Shown: positions 1 through 9,298, numbered from the stretch's first letter. The stretch is 64,000 nt of DNA from an uncultured Phascolarctobacterium sp. (GCA_949285135.1 CASDXO010000004.1:1-64000); one strand, 5' to 3'. Notes: generated by a model not told the origin, from the letters alone. Made by a program: numbers and translations.

Positions 1-95
1 AATTAATTGACTTGGTCAAGCTTGCGCTCGACCCGCACATTCGCTTTGTTTAGGTTGATGTTCAGTTTTCAAGGTTCTCGCTGTATCTCAGCGAC
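1..95 (-). other. Leader of a probable rRNA operon (gene lies off the left edge)
   Basis: Read on the minus strand, this leader follows a strong promoter and contains a motif ending in CTTGAAAACTGAACA (about 61-75), which is characteristic of Firmicutes rRNA leaders and spacers. Further on, 14-33 forms an 8-bp stem (one G-U pair) closed by a GCAA tetraloop. The transcript runs leftward out of the window, so the 16S gene itself is not visible. A 5S or tRNA gene cannot be excluded. Confidence 0.6.
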
Positions 96-101
96 TTGTA
101 T

Positions 102-130
102 ATAATACCACCCCTTACTTCTTCTGTCAA
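102..130 (-). promoter_or_regulatory. Strong sigma-A promoter, probably for an rRNA operon
   Basis: On the minus strand a perfect -35 TTGACA (125-130) is followed by a 17-base spacer and -10 TATTAT (102-107). It reads toward the left edge into the rRNA-type leader. Bases 131-282 between this promoter and the next terminator are AT-rich and hold no gene I can support. Confidence 0.75.
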
Positions 131-282
131 CACCTTTTTTGCAACTTTTTTATTCTTTTTTGCTTTTTTCTTCTGATATACTTGGTGCCGTTGTATAATA
201 ATGTATGATTATATCAGCTTTTTACATAAATAATTTTCTGTGCTGTTCTCTCTAATTTTCTTAATAAAATTCTATAAAACAC

Positions 283-321
283 ATACAAGCAGCATGCCTT
301 TAAGAATCATGCTGCTTGTAT
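283..321 (-). terminator. Intrinsic terminator after the radical SAM gene
   Basis: A perfect 14-bp inverted repeat (283-296 with 308-321) with an 11-base loop lies just past the stop codon of the minus-strand gene. The following T-rich tract is interrupted, so efficiency is uncertain. Confidence 0.7.
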
Positions 322-326
322 ATAAA

Positions 327-2033
327 CTATATTCTTACTCTGAAATACACTTTTTCTGCTGAAGACACGTCTCTTAAAAGATAGAAATTATCCACCTTAG
401 CATTTTCCGGATCGGCCTTAAATAACTCTATCGGATAATATTTATTGATTTGGCGCCAGCTGCTGAATCTGTAGCCTGGCAAATATTTTTTTACAACATC
501 TTCGTTTCTCCAGAATGAAGAAACTTTATCAAAAATACGCTCTGTATTCCAATTCAGCCACTCTGGTCGCCAGCCATCAATATTGATAAATACATCATAA
601 CGCAGAATTTCTGTTAAAATCATTCTGCTTTTTTCTTCATCAATATTTTCCATGATATATTCAAATAAAATTCTGGCAATCCCTTTATTGTTATGTACCT
701 GAGGATAATAGCCTTTCTCTGTCCACCAGTCAGTAAGACGTCTGTAGAAAGAAAAAGCATTCTCTTCTTTCTTTATCAAAAAATGTAGGATATGTTGAAA
801 ACACCCACTGTTATAAGTTTGCTCGAAAATATTTTCAATTTTTTTTAGCAGCTGCATATCTTCATACGGCATATATGCAGTGGCCAGAATCTCATAGGGA
901 GGCTCATCCATATAAATTAATTTATGTACTTGTGCTTCATCATTCATCTGCGTACCCGGCAGTACTTTCAGAAAACCCAGCTGCAGCATTTGTGGCTGTA
1001 ATTCATAAACATCATTAAAAGATTTCTCAAATTCCTGTAATCCTTCGTACGGCAAACCAGCAATCAGATCAAGATGAATATGCATGTTCCCTGCCTGCAA
1101 AAGTTCTTTTACATTATATGCAAGTTTTTCCCAATTATCACGTCTGTTAATAGCATGTAATGTAGCCCTGTTTGTTGTCTGTATACCAATTTCAAGCTGA
1201 AATCTACCTTTGGGTACACTCTTTAGAAATGCCAAAACTTTAGAGGTAATCAAATCAGCCTTGATTTCAAAGTGAAAAACAGTCTTGGTATCGGCTGCTG
1301 CCAAATATTCCATAATCGGCAAAAAATATTCTTCATCAAGGTTATAAGTTCTATCAACAAATTTTACTAAAGGTGTACCAGCCTTGATAAATCGCTCCAT
1401 ATCCTGAAGCACCATATCAAGCGGACGCCTGCGCACAGACCGCGAAATACCGGAGAGACAATACGAACAATGAAAAGGGCAGCCGCGGCTGCATTCGTAA
1501 TAAACAATTTTATGTTCATTTATTACTTGCAGTAAATCCGGATACGGAAACGGCAGTATTGTTAAATCCTGAATGACCGTTACCCCACCATTGATATTCA
1601 CCCTACCGTTATCCATATAAGCAATATGCGGCGGTATCGCAGTTTTCTTTTGTAATGCATTTAACAGCTGCGCAACAACAAGCTCTCCTTCACCCTGCAC
1701 TATATAGTCAATAGCCGGCTGTTCAGAAAATATTTTAACGGCATCAAAAGCAACCTCAGGCCCGCCCACAATTACTACAGCCTGCGGGCGCAGTTTTTTC
1801 AACATGGATATAAGTCGATATACTACGAGTTTATTCCAGATATGCACTGAAAAAGCATAAACATCAGCCTGCTCCTTCATCAGCTTTTCCAACACTGTGA
1901 GAACTGGCGTATTGATAGTTTCTTCAATTAAGGCAACCTCATTCCCCTGCTGCCTGCAATACTCACTGATATAGCGAAGTCCAAGGGCTGTATGAATATA
2001 TTTACTGTTGATGGCCGCAAAAATTACCTTCAT
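327..2033 (-). CDS. B12-binding radical SAM protein (DUF4080-type)
   Basis: About 568 aa. The N-terminal ~140 residues resemble a cobalamin-binding Rossmann domain (IVGGPEVAF and a following GEGE). A radical SAM core follows, with the cluster motif CPFHCSYC near residues 182-189. The C-terminal ~170 residues match my memory of the DUF4080 tail common in Clostridia and Negativicutes. Such proteins bind a [4Fe-4S] cluster, SAM and cobalamin and often methylate unactivated carbons; the substrate here is unknown. The longest frame begins at a GTG at 2051, but GGGAGAG sits just upstream of the ATG at 2033, so I chose the ATG. It is divergent from the pepF gene and ends at its own terminator. Monocistronic by layout. 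Confidence 0.85.
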   Translation of the reverse strand: MKVIFAAINSKYIHTALGLRYISEYCRQQGNEVALIEETINTPVLTVLEKLMKEQADVYAFSVHIWNKLVVYRLISMLKKLRPQAVVIVGGPEVAFDAVKIFSEQPAIDYIVQGEGELVVAQLLNALQKKTAIPPHIAYMDNGRVNINGGVTVIQDLTILPFPYPDLLQVINEHKIVYYECSRGCPFHCSYCLSGISRSVRRRPLDMVLQDMERFIKAGTPLVKFVDRTYNLDEEYFLPIMEYLAAADTKTVFHFEIKADLITSKVLAFLKSVPKGRFQLEIGIQTTNRATLHAINRRDNWEKLAYNVKELLQAGNMHIHLDLIAGLPYEGLQEFEKSFNDVYELQPQMLQLGFLKVLPGTQMNDEAQVHKLIYMDEPPYEILATAYMPYEDMQLLKKIENIFEQTYNSGCFQHILHFLIKKEENAFSFYRRLTDWWTEKGYYPQVHNNKGIARILFEYIMENIDEEKSRMILTEILRYDVFINIDGWRPEWLNWNTERIFDKVSSFWRNEDVVKKYLPGYRFSSWRQINKYYPIELFKADPENAKVDNFYLLRDVSSAEKVYFRVRI

Positions 2034-2061
2034 ATGTTTTTTCTCTCCCACTTTCAGCGTA

Positions 2062-2070
2062 TGCTATAAT
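2062..2070 (+). promoter_or_regulatory. Extended -10 promoter of pepF
   Basis: TGCTATAAT, an extended -10 element with no convincing -35, lies 40 bases upstream of the pepF GTG start. Confidence 0.55.
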
Positions 2071-2109
2071 AATAGAGTATTAAATTTATTTTTGCAAGGA
2101 GTGATAAAT

Positions 2110-3933
2110 GTGACAGACAATATAATTCCGGAGCACGGCAGCAACACTGCTCGCTCTTTTATACCTGCAGCCTGCAAATGGCACGTAAACGATATTTACA
2201 GCGATGATAATGCCTGGAGAGCTGCCTGCGCTGAATTGCGGGAAGAACTTCCCGTTATCCAAAAATTAAAAGGTCTGCTGAACGATAAAAAAATACTGGT
2301 TGCAGTTTTAAATCTGCGCAATAAAGCAGCTCAAAATATTGAAAAAATTTATGCTTATGCACGACTGCAGCAGGATGCAGATAATACCGATCAAAAATTT
2401 CAATCTTTAACCGGAGAAGCCGAAAGCTTACTTGCTGCTTATAATAACGCCATTTCTTTTATAGAGCCGGAAATTCTTGCTTTAGATAAAGATATACTTG
2501 CTGCAATGCTGGCAGAAGAACCGGCACTGCAAAAATATGCTTTTTATCTGGAAAATCTTACCCGTCTTTCTGATCACATCTTATCAACAGCTGAAGAAGA
2601 ACTGCTCTCCCAAAGCAGACTATCCACTTCTTCTGCAGCAGCATCTTTCCGTGCCCTTGTGAGTGCTGACATGCAGTTTCCTGCGGCCAAAGACAGCAGC
2701 GGCAACGACGTCGCTGTCAGTGAAGGGGCATATCTGCTGAATATGACTTCATCTGACAGAGTGCTGAGAAAGAATACTTTTGGCAGCTTGATGAATACCT
2801 ATCATCAGTATCGCAACACTCTGGCAACAACGCTTACAGGTAACTGCCGCAGCAGTAATTTCTATGCCTGCGCCCATAAATTTTCCGATACCATGACAGC
2901 CAGTCTTGCCGAAGATAATATTCCTGTGTCCCTGTACAACGGACTTATTGATACCGTCAACAATCATCTTGAAGCGTTGCACGAATATATGCAGCTCAAA
3001 AAAGATGTGCTTGGCTATGATGAACTACATGCTTACGATATTTATGTTCCGCTTTCCACTGCCGGTGAAACGCTTGCCTGCGATTTCCATGAAGCATGCA
3101 AGAAAGTAAGTGCTGCACTTGCTCCGTTAGGCGAACAATATAATGCTGTATTGCACAAAGGCTTTAATGAAGGCTGGATTGACATTTATGAAAATAAAGG
3201 TAAGCGTTCCGGCGCTTACTCCTGGGGTGTGTATGGCGTACATCCTTTCGTACTGCTGAACTATCAAAAGCGCTATAACAGCATCTCTACTCTGGCTCAC
3301 GAAATGGGACATGCTATTCACAGCTATTTCAGCAGTCACAGTCAGGAATATATAAATTCTGATTATACTATTTTCTGTGCTGAAGTTGCTTCCACAACCA
3401 ATGAAATTCTGCTGTTGGAACACACCTTGCAGCAAGCTTCTGCTGAGCAAAAAATATTTCTGTTAAACCAATTTCTTGAAGCAGTACGCACTACTGTATA
3501 CAGGCAGGTGCAGTTTGCTGAGTTTGAAAAATATATTCACAATGAAATTACCGCCGGACGTTCCCTGCAGGCAGAAAGGCTGGAAAACTACTGGCTTGAA
3601 ATCAACAAACGTTATTACGGCGACGCACTGACTGTCGATAATGAACTGGCCAGCGAATGGTCGCGTATCCCACATTTTTATACTCCTTTTTATGTTTATA
3701 AGTATGCTACCGGCTATTCTGCTGCTACAGCATTTGCTACTGCTATCTTGAACAAAGAACCTGGCGCTGTAGAAAAATATCTTGGCTTCCTGCAGGCAGG
3801 CGGCAGTGATTATTCTCTGAATATCCTGCAAAAAGCAGGCGTAGATTTAAACACACCACAGCCTGTTACTGTTACTTTACATAAATTTGCCGAAAAGTTA
3901 GCCGAACTGAAAGCATTACTCAATAGAGCATAA
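2110..3933 (+). CDS. pepF: Oligoendopeptidase F (M3 family)
   Basis: 607 aa, the usual size for PepF. A cytosolic zinc metallopeptidase that cleaves medium-length oligopeptides. The zinc motif HEMGH is at about residues 397-401, inside the conserved LAHEMGHAIH context, and the third ligand Glu is likely in the following FCAEVAST stretch. The long all-helical N-terminal part and the C-terminal YKYATGYS motif fit the family. The open frame reaches back to 2008, but AAGGAG at 2096-2101 stands 8 bases before a GTG at 2110; the extended -10 at 2062-2070 also makes an earlier start unlikely. Single gene between a promoter and a bidirectional terminator. Confidence 0.95.
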   Translation: MTDNIIPEHGSNTARSFIPAACKWHVNDIYSDDNAWRAACAELREELPVIQKLKGLLNDKKILVAVLNLRNKAAQNIEKIYAYARLQQDADNTDQKFQSLTGEAESLLAAYNNAISFIEPEILALDKDILAAMLAEEPALQKYAFYLENLTRLSDHILSTAEEELLSQSRLSTSSAAASFRALVSADMQFPAAKDSSGNDVAVSEGAYLLNMTSSDRVLRKNTFGSLMNTYHQYRNTLATTLTGNCRSSNFYACAHKFSDTMTASLAEDNIPVSLYNGLIDTVNNHLEALHEYMQLKKDVLGYDELHAYDIYVPLSTAGETLACDFHEACKKVSAALAPLGEQYNAVLHKGFNEGWIDIYENKGKRSGAYSWGVYGVHPFVLLNYQKRYNSISTLAHEMGHAIHSYFSSHSQEYINSDYTIFCAEVASTTNEILLLEHTLQQASAEQKIFLLNQFLEAVRTTVYRQVQFAEFEKYIHNEITAGRSLQAERLENYWLEINKRYYGDALTVDNELASEWSRIPHFYTPFYVYKYATGYSAATAFATAILNKEPGAVEKYLGFLQAGGSDYSLNILQKAGVDLNTPQPVTVTLHKFAEKLAELKALLNRA

Positions 3934-3938
3934 CAGAT

Positions 3939-3975
3939 AAAAAATCCGTTGATGTAAAACATCAACGGATTTTTA
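3939..3975. terminator. Bidirectional terminator between pepF and thrC
   Basis: An inverted repeat with arms containing AAAATCCGTTGATGT and a 3-base loop, flanked by A-runs on one side and T-runs on the other, lies between two convergent genes. Confidence 0.9.
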
Positions 3976-3976
3976 T

Positions 3977-5473
3977 TTAGAGCAGATTTGCTTTTATTGT
4001 ATTTTTCATATCAGCTGCAGCAATTACGTCATTATGTATTGCAGTCATTTTTTCCAATTCAATCATTTTTACCGGAATCGGAACACCTGTACGTTCATTT
4101 AACTCATGTAACAGCGCAAAAGGCTCTTTACCTACACTGCTGCGATCATCCAGCGCTTCCAGAACACTGTCGGAAAACTTGTATGGACTCGCAGTTGAAA
4201 GAATGATACTGAACATTTCATCACTGGTAAGCAGTCGATATTTCTCCAGAGTCCTCCACGCAACAGCAGTATGAGTATCCATCAGATATTTATAATCATT
4301 ATAAATACGTCCGATAGCCTCTTTCGTTTCCAGTTCATCTACCCAGGCGCCAAAAAACTGGCTTTGGATTTTCTTTAAATCTTCAGAATCAATCTTATAA
4401 TTGCCTTCATTATTCAGGCTGGTCATATATTCAGTAACTTTTTCTGCGTTATTTTCTGTAATATTATACAGCAGGCGTTCCAAATTACTGGAAATCAGGA
4501 TATCCATAGACGGAGAAATAGTTTTATAAAACTCACGCCGACGATCATAAATGCCGGTATTAATAAAATCAGTTAAAACATTATTACTGTTAGAAGCACA
4601 CAGAAGCCTTTCAACTGGCAATCCCATTATTTTAGCATAATAGCCTGCCAAAATATTACCGAAATTTCCTGTAGGCACTACAAAATTAACTGGCTGGCCT
4701 AAGGTAATATAACCATTTTTTACTGCGTCGGCATAAGCACTGAAATAATATACAATTTGCGGCACCAAACGTCCCCAGTTAATGGAATTTGCAGAGGAAA
4801 AAACATAGCCCTGCTGTGCCAATTCATCAGCCAGTGATTTATCACTGAAAATCTCTTTTACGCCTTTTTGCGCATCATCAAAATTACCCTCAATACCAAA
4901 CACTCTGACATTTTTGCCGGTTTGGGTAATCATTTGCTGCTTCTGAATATCGCTTACACCTTCACTGGGATAAAAAACAATAATTTCAGTATCTTCTACG
5001 TCAGCAAAACCTTCCAGGGCCGCCTTGCCGGTGTCGCCGGAAGTAGCAACAAGAATAATCACCTTATTTTTTTCACCAGTTTTTGCTATTGCACGTGTTA
5101 AAAGATGCGGCAAAAGCTGCAGCGCCATATCCTTGAAAGCCGAAGTGGGACCATGCCACAGTTCCAGCACTGCAGTATTATCATTTACTTTGACCAAAGG
5201 TACCGGTTCACCGCCAAATTTTTCAGCAGCATAGGCCTGTTGCACACATTCTCTCAGCTCATCCTCGCTGTAATCAGTCAAAAACTGGCATAATATATCT
5301 ATTGCCCTTTCCGTATAAGGCTTATTTTCCATAGCTTTAATATCACTCATACGCATTTTAGGAAAATGCTGTGGCACAAATAATCCTCCGTCAGCAGCCA
5401 AACCGCGGGTAATTGCATGTGCGGAAGAAACAAGATCAGTTTTACCACGTGTACTTACAAATAACATTCTCAT
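3977..5473 (-). CDS. thrC: Threonine synthase
   Basis: 498 aa, the longer bacterial/fungal class of threonine synthase. A PLP enzyme that converts O-phospho-L-homoserine to L-threonine, the last step of the pathway. The PLP lysine is about K114 in HGPTSAFKD, and ATSGDTGKAA is the phosphate-binding loop. The N-terminal FVSTRG start is typical. Two in-frame ATGs lie at 5473 and 5467; GGTGG is closer to normal spacing from the first, though the second is possible. hom and thrB are not adjacent, so the gene stands alone. I looked for a T-box or other leader upstream and found none. Confidence 0.96.
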   Translation of the reverse strand: MRMLFVSTRGKTDLVSSAHAITRGLAADGGLFVPQHFPKMRMSDIKAMENKPYTERAIDILCQFLTDYSEDELRECVQQAYAAEKFGGEPVPLVKVNDNTAVLELWHGPTSAFKDMALQLLPHLLTRAIAKTGEKNKVIILVATSGDTGKAALEGFADVEDTEIIVFYPSEGVSDIQKQQMITQTGKNVRVFGIEGNFDDAQKGVKEIFSDKSLADELAQQGYVFSSANSINWGRLVPQIVYYFSAYADAVKNGYITLGQPVNFVVPTGNFGNILAGYYAKIMGLPVERLLCASNSNNVLTDFINTGIYDRRREFYKTISPSMDILISSNLERLLYNITENNAEKVTEYMTSLNNEGNYKIDSEDLKKIQSQFFGAWVDELETKEAIGRIYNDYKYLMDTHTAVAWRTLEKYRLLTSDEMFSIILSTASPYKFSDSVLEALDDRSSVGKEPFALLHELNERTGVPIPVKMIELEKMTAIHNDVIAAADMKNTIKANLL

Positions 5474-5539
5474 CGGCCCACCTTTACAGAAACATTCTTA
5501 AAATAGATACATTCTATTATTTTTATCACTTATATTCGC

Positions 5540-5568
5540 ATAATATCATATTTTTCAGCTGTCAACAA
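5540..5568 (-). promoter_or_regulatory. Promoter of thrC
   Basis: -35 TTGTTG (5563-5568), a 17-base spacer and -10 TATTAT (5540-5545) on the minus strand, about 67 bases before the thrC start. The -35 match is only partial. Confidence 0.5.
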
Positions 5569-5581
5569 GTAAATATTACCT

Positions 5582-6064
5582 TTAACTGTAAATCAGCTGT
5601 GCTACTGTAGCTTTTGTCGCTTTCTGTAAATCACTCGGTGCAGCAATAATCTGCATACCTCGCTGCCCTGCGCTGATAGCGATATGCTCCCACTGCTCAC
5701 TGCTGCTGTCCATGAATACCGGATAAGCCTTTTTAGCACCAAGCGGAGAACAGCCACCGCGTATATAACCGGTCAGGGGTAGTACTTCCTTCAACGGTAC
5801 CAGTTCAGCACGTTTATTACCGCTTACTCGCGCCAACGCCTTCAAATCAAGTTCTCCGTTTCCAGGAATAACTGCAAACATCACACCATTTTTATCCCCT
5901 CGAACAACCAATGTTTTGAACACCTGAGCAGCCGGCATGCCGACTGACTCTGCCACATGCACCGCATCCAGATGTTCTTCATCCACTGCATATTCAACAA
6001 GCTGATAGGATATTTTCATTTCGTCCAAAATCCTGGCAGCATTGGTTTTTTTGTTATGTTTCAC
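5582..6064 (-). CDS. ybaK: YbaK-type Cys-tRNA(Pro) deacylase
   Basis: 160 aa, full length for the YbaK/EbsC family. These trans-editing enzymes hydrolyse Cys mischarged onto tRNA-Pro and so guard proline codons. The conserved lysine is about K50 in QVFKTLV. The GNGELDLKALA and YIRGGCSPLGAKK motifs, with a Gly-Gly-Cys-Ser-Pro loop, are typical of the YbaK branch rather than ProXp-ala. The start is a GTG with GGAGGGG six bases upstream. It is divergent from nadE and 108 bases upstream of thrC, which has its own promoter. Confidence 0.93.
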   Translation of the reverse strand: MKHNKKTNAARILDEMKISYQLVEYAVDEEHLDAVHVAESVGMPAAQVFKTLVVRGDKNGVMFAVIPGNGELDLKALARVSGNKRAELVPLKEVLPLTGYIRGGCSPLGAKKAYPVFMDSSSEQWEHIAISAGQRGMQIIAAPSDLQKATKATVAQLIYS

Positions 6065-6104
6065 TTTAATCCCCTCCTCTAAAGTGGCATAAACCCTGCT
6101 TCTC

Positions 6105-6113
6105 TGCTATAAT
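6105..6113 (+). promoter_or_regulatory. Extended -10 promoter of nadE
   Basis: TGCTATAAT, identical to the pepF element, 42 bases before the nadE start and with no clear -35. Confidence 0.5.
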
Positions 6114-6155
6114 AACATCATAACTCAGCTAATGCAACTTAAAGAGGTGCCTTAA

Positions 6156-8048
6156 GTGCTCATAAAGATTATTTGCGGTCAGATGGAAATCATTCCCGGC
6201 CGTCCTGATTTAAATTATCAAAAAATCTCACAAATTATTTGTCAGGCTAAAGCAAAAAAAGCTGACATCCTGCTGCTGCCGGAAATGTGTCTGCCCGGTT
6301 ATCTGATCGGCGATTTATGGGAGCAGCAGACCTTTCTTGACGACTGTTCGTATTATGCCGGCCAGATTGCTGCCCAGTCGCAGGATATCTGCATAATTTT
6401 TGGCAGTGTAGCCACAGAAGCAGCAAAAATAAATGAAGACGGGCGCATTCGTAAATATAATGCAGCCTATATCTGCCAAAACGGTAATATGCTTCCCGGC
6501 TATCTTGGACGCAATTTCGTTATCAAAAACTCTTTGCCTAATTACCGTGAATTTGATGATGCCAGATATTTCCACAGCCTGCAAAAATTATGTGCAGAAG
6601 AAAATGTTGCTATTGCTGATGCTCTGTCACCTGTTGCTTTTACAATTAAGGGTCAGCAGATTAAACTTGGCGTCATGCTGTGCGAAGATGGCTGGACTGA
6701 TAATTACCAATATAATATTCCCAATATACTTGCAGAAAAAGAGGCTTCTTTACTATGCAATTTATCCTGTTCTCCCTATTCACTGGAAAAAAATAAAAAA
6801 CGTCATCGTTTATTGGCAGCTCAGTCCAAAACAGCTGCTAAGCCTTTAATTTACTGTAATAATGTGGGTATTCAAAATAACGGCAAAAACATCTTTACCT
6901 ACGATGGTTCTTCCTGCGTTTATAACGCATCTGGTAAGCTTGCTGCTGCGCTGCCCATGTTTACTGATGAGTTATTGGAACTTACCTGGAACACTGAAAC
7001 CAACGAAATCCATTCTGCTACTCTTCCTGCTGCTCCTCAGCAGGAAACTGACATCATCTATCATACTTTGCGTTATGGTACGCAGCAGTTTTTAAAACAA
7101 TGCGGCATTAATAAAATGACTATCGGTCTTTCCGGCGGCATCGACTCTGCAGTAACAGCAGCCATGTATACAGATATTTTAGGGCCGGAAAACGTATTGC
7201 TGCTCAATCTCCCCTCCCGTTACAATTCGGAAGCAACGAAAAATATTGCTCAGCGTCTGGCAGAAAAACTGCATACCAACTACGCAGTCATGCCCATCAC
7301 AGAAAGCTGCCAGCATACGGAACAGCAGCTTACCAGCACGCCTGTTACCAATTTTAACAGCAATACAACTTTTAATCTGCAGCTTTCGGATTTACAGCGC
7401 GAAAACATCCAGGCCCGTGACCGTGGTGCAAGGTTAATTGCCGCAGCAGCTGCAGCATTTGGCGGCGCCTTCTCCTGTAACTCCAACAAAAGCGAAATAG
7501 CTATCGGCTATGCAACCTTTTACGGTGATATTTGCGGTGCACTGGCCATGATTGGCGACCTTTGGAAGCATCAGGTATACGCTTTGGGGCATTATCTGAA
7601 CGACGAAATATTTAAAGATGAAGTTATTCCCAATGAAATCTTTACCATCCGTCCCAGTGCAGAACTGTCTGAAGAACAAACTGTCGGCGTCGGCGGTGAT
7701 CCTCTGGTTTATGAATATCATGACTATCTTTTTAAAGCCTTTATGGAACGCTGGCATAAAATTACTCCAGCTGATATTCTCCGCTGGTATAAAAATAATA
7801 CTCTTGTAGCAGAGCTTGGCTGCAGCGACAAAATAATACAGGACACTTTCCCTGATAATCATGCTTTGATTGCTGATTTGGAACGCTGGTGGAAACTTTT
7901 CAGTGGTTTTGCTGTTGCTAAACGTATTCAGGCCCCGCCTATTCTTTCTCTCAGTAAACGTTCCTTTGGCTATGACCACCGCGAAGCACAGCTTACTCCA
8001 TATTTTTCCAGAGAATATTATCAGTTAAAAGAAGAATTGCTTCGCTAA
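6156..8048 (+). CDS. nadE: Glutamine-dependent NAD+ synthetase
   Basis: 630 aa, the two-domain form. The N-terminal carbon-nitrogen hydrolase domain (about 1-280) releases ammonia from glutamine and shows the triad Glu43 (LLLPEMCLPGY), Lys124 (FVIKNSLPNY) and Cys176 (VMLCEDGW). The C-terminal synthetase domain (about 300-630) has the adenylation loop SGGIDS at 326-331 and amidates nicotinic acid adenine dinucleotide to NAD+. The GTG start at 6156 follows AAAGAGGTG. A single gene between an extended -10 promoter and a strong terminator. A shorter ammonia-dependent NadE is ruled out by the intact glutaminase domain. Confidence 0.96.
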   Translation: MLIKIICGQMEIIPGRPDLNYQKISQIICQAKAKKADILLLPEMCLPGYLIGDLWEQQTFLDDCSYYAGQIAAQSQDICIIFGSVATEAAKINEDGRIRKYNAAYICQNGNMLPGYLGRNFVIKNSLPNYREFDDARYFHSLQKLCAEENVAIADALSPVAFTIKGQQIKLGVMLCEDGWTDNYQYNIPNILAEKEASLLCNLSCSPYSLEKNKKRHRLLAAQSKTAAKPLIYCNNVGIQNNGKNIFTYDGSSCVYNASGKLAAALPMFTDELLELTWNTETNEIHSATLPAAPQQETDIIYHTLRYGTQQFLKQCGINKMTIGLSGGIDSAVTAAMYTDILGPENVLLLNLPSRYNSEATKNIAQRLAEKLHTNYAVMPITESCQHTEQQLTSTPVTNFNSNTTFNLQLSDLQRENIQARDRGARLIAAAAAAFGGAFSCNSNKSEIAIGYATFYGDICGALAMIGDLWKHQVYALGHYLNDEIFKDEVIPNEIFTIRPSAELSEEQTVGVGGDPLVYEYHDYLFKAFMERWHKITPADILRWYKNNTLVAELGCSDKIIQDTFPDNHALIADLERWWKLFSGFAVAKRIQAPPILSLSKRSFGYDHREAQLTPYFSREYYQLKEELLR

Positions 8049-8050
8049 AC

Positions 8051-8080
8051 AAAACCCCAGGTTTAAACCTGGGGTTTTAT
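8051..8080. terminator. Perfect palindromic terminator, nadE/fabK
   Basis: A 28-bp perfect palindrome (8051-8078) built on AAAACCCCAGGTTT and its complement, with T-runs in both directions, serves the two convergent genes. Confidence 0.92.
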
Positions 8081-8088
8081 TGTATATT

Positions 8089-9033
8089 TTAAAATTTAAT
8101 ACTTTTAATACGCTCTACTGCAGCCTGTGCTTCTGCCATAATACGGTCAATAACTTCCTGACAGGTCAGAATTTCGTTTAATACATTCAGGCTCTGACCA
8201 ACCATAACAGTACCGTCAACAATATCGCCTTCCATAATACCGCGTTTGTTGGTGCCGGCACCCATAGCATTTAATTCATCCTGAGAAGCACCGCTGATTT
8301 CTCTTTCGGAGAATTTCTGAGTAAAAGCATTTTTCAGGCAGCGTACACCATGACCTCTGCTGAAACCGGTAACAGTGCTGTCGGTATCGGTAGCATCAAT
8401 AATAGCCTGCTTTGCTGCCGGATGTGCCGGACATTCAGTAGTCAGCAGGAAGCGTGAACCAATCTGTACGCCCTCAGCGCCCATCAAAAGAGCTGCTGCC
8501 AATGCACGTCCGTCAGAAATCCCGCCCGCAACCAGTACGGGAATATTTTTAATCTGCGGCAGCACATTCTCCATCAAAGCCATGGTAGTCTGCTGTCCTA
8601 CATGTCCGCCGGCTTCCATACCTTCCACTACCATTGCATCTGCACCGGCTGCTTCAATACGTTTTGCCAGCTTCACATTGGGCACAACTGGAATAACCTT
8701 AATACCTGCCTGATGAAATTTCTCAATATGCGGCACGGGATTGCCTGCACCTAAAGTAACAAAGGCAACCTTTTCTTCACACAGCATGTCGATAATCTCT
8801 GCAATATTGGGGGCCATCAGCATCACATTGACGCCGAACGGTTTATCAGTAAGAGTTTTAGCCTTGCGCACTTCATCTCTGGTCCATTCGGTAGTACGCC
8901 CGCCACTGCCGATAATACCTGCACCGCCTGCATTTGAAACAGCGGCAGCCAGCACAGCATCAGAAGTCCAGGCCATACCGCCCTGAATAATCGGATATTT
9001 GATTCCCAGGAGTTTTGTAAGTTTTGTTTCCAT
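8089..9033 (-). CDS. fabK: Enoyl-ACP reductase II (FMN-dependent)
   Basis: 314 aa, standard FabK length. A TIM-barrel flavoenzyme that reduces the enoyl-ACP double bond in the last step of fatty-acid elongation; it replaces FabI and is not inhibited by triclosan in known cases. PIIQGGMAW and NAGGAGIIGSG form the FMN phosphate loop, and the catalytic-type His is H144 in EGMEAGGHVG, the same number as in pneumococcal FabK. A relative in the nitronate monooxygenase family is the main alternative, but the GGH motif and length favour FabK. The ATG follows AGAGGTG. Unlike in many Firmicutes, no other fab gene is adjacent. Confidence 0.85.
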   Translation of the reverse strand: METKLTKLLGIKYPIIQGGMAWTSDAVLAAAVSNAGGAGIIGSGGRTTEWTRDEVRKAKTLTDKPFGVNVMLMAPNIAEIIDMLCEEKVAFVTLGAGNPVPHIEKFHQAGIKVIPVVPNVKLAKRIEAAGADAMVVEGMEAGGHVGQQTTMALMENVLPQIKNIPVLVAGGISDGRALAAALLMGAEGVQIGSRFLLTTECPAHPAAKQAIIDATDTDSTVTGFSRGHGVRCLKNAFTQKFSEREISGASQDELNAMGAGTNKRGIMEGDIVDGTVMVGQSLNVLNEILTCQEVIDRIMAEAQAAVERIKSIKF

Positions 9034-9217
9034 AATTCTGGCACCTCTTTATATAAAAATAATTGTACTTCCAGTTCATATTATATAATAACCGGCCACC
9101 TTCGCGCGTGAAAAATCAATGAATTATTTTCTGTACAAACCTGTCGCATTTAATCAAGATAATAGTGTTAAATTTTTTATATTTTTAACTGCTGATTTGT
9201 AAATCATTATAGTTAAA

Positions 9218-9246
9218 TTGACATTTTTTATAAAAAAAAGTAAAAT
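9218..9246 (+). promoter_or_regulatory. Strong promoter of ilvD
   Basis: -35 TTGACA (9218-9223), a 17-base spacer and -10 TAAAAT (9241-9246). The open frame extending upstream of ilvD actually runs through this promoter, which supports the internal ATG at 9299. The 45-base leader is too short for a T-box. Confidence 0.8.
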
Positions 9247-9298
9247 TTCAATAATGTCAAAAAGCAATGTATTTTTAAGGGAAAGAGGTAGTAAAAAC

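Noticed and set aside
14-33. Part of a tRNA gene
   Set aside because: A single GCAA-capped stem with no cloverleaf; explained better by the rRNA leader.
5474-5581. T-box or riboswitch upstream of thrC
   Set aside because: Gap too short and no T-box sequence or specifier stem; only a promoter is visible.
9219-9298. Attenuator leader upstream of ilvD
   Set aside because: The leader is about 45 bases with no hairpin-terminator and no run of Ile, Leu or Val codons.
9218-9298. N-terminal extension of IlvD
   Set aside because: The extension overlaps a TTGACA-17-TAAAAT promoter and an SD before the internal ATG.
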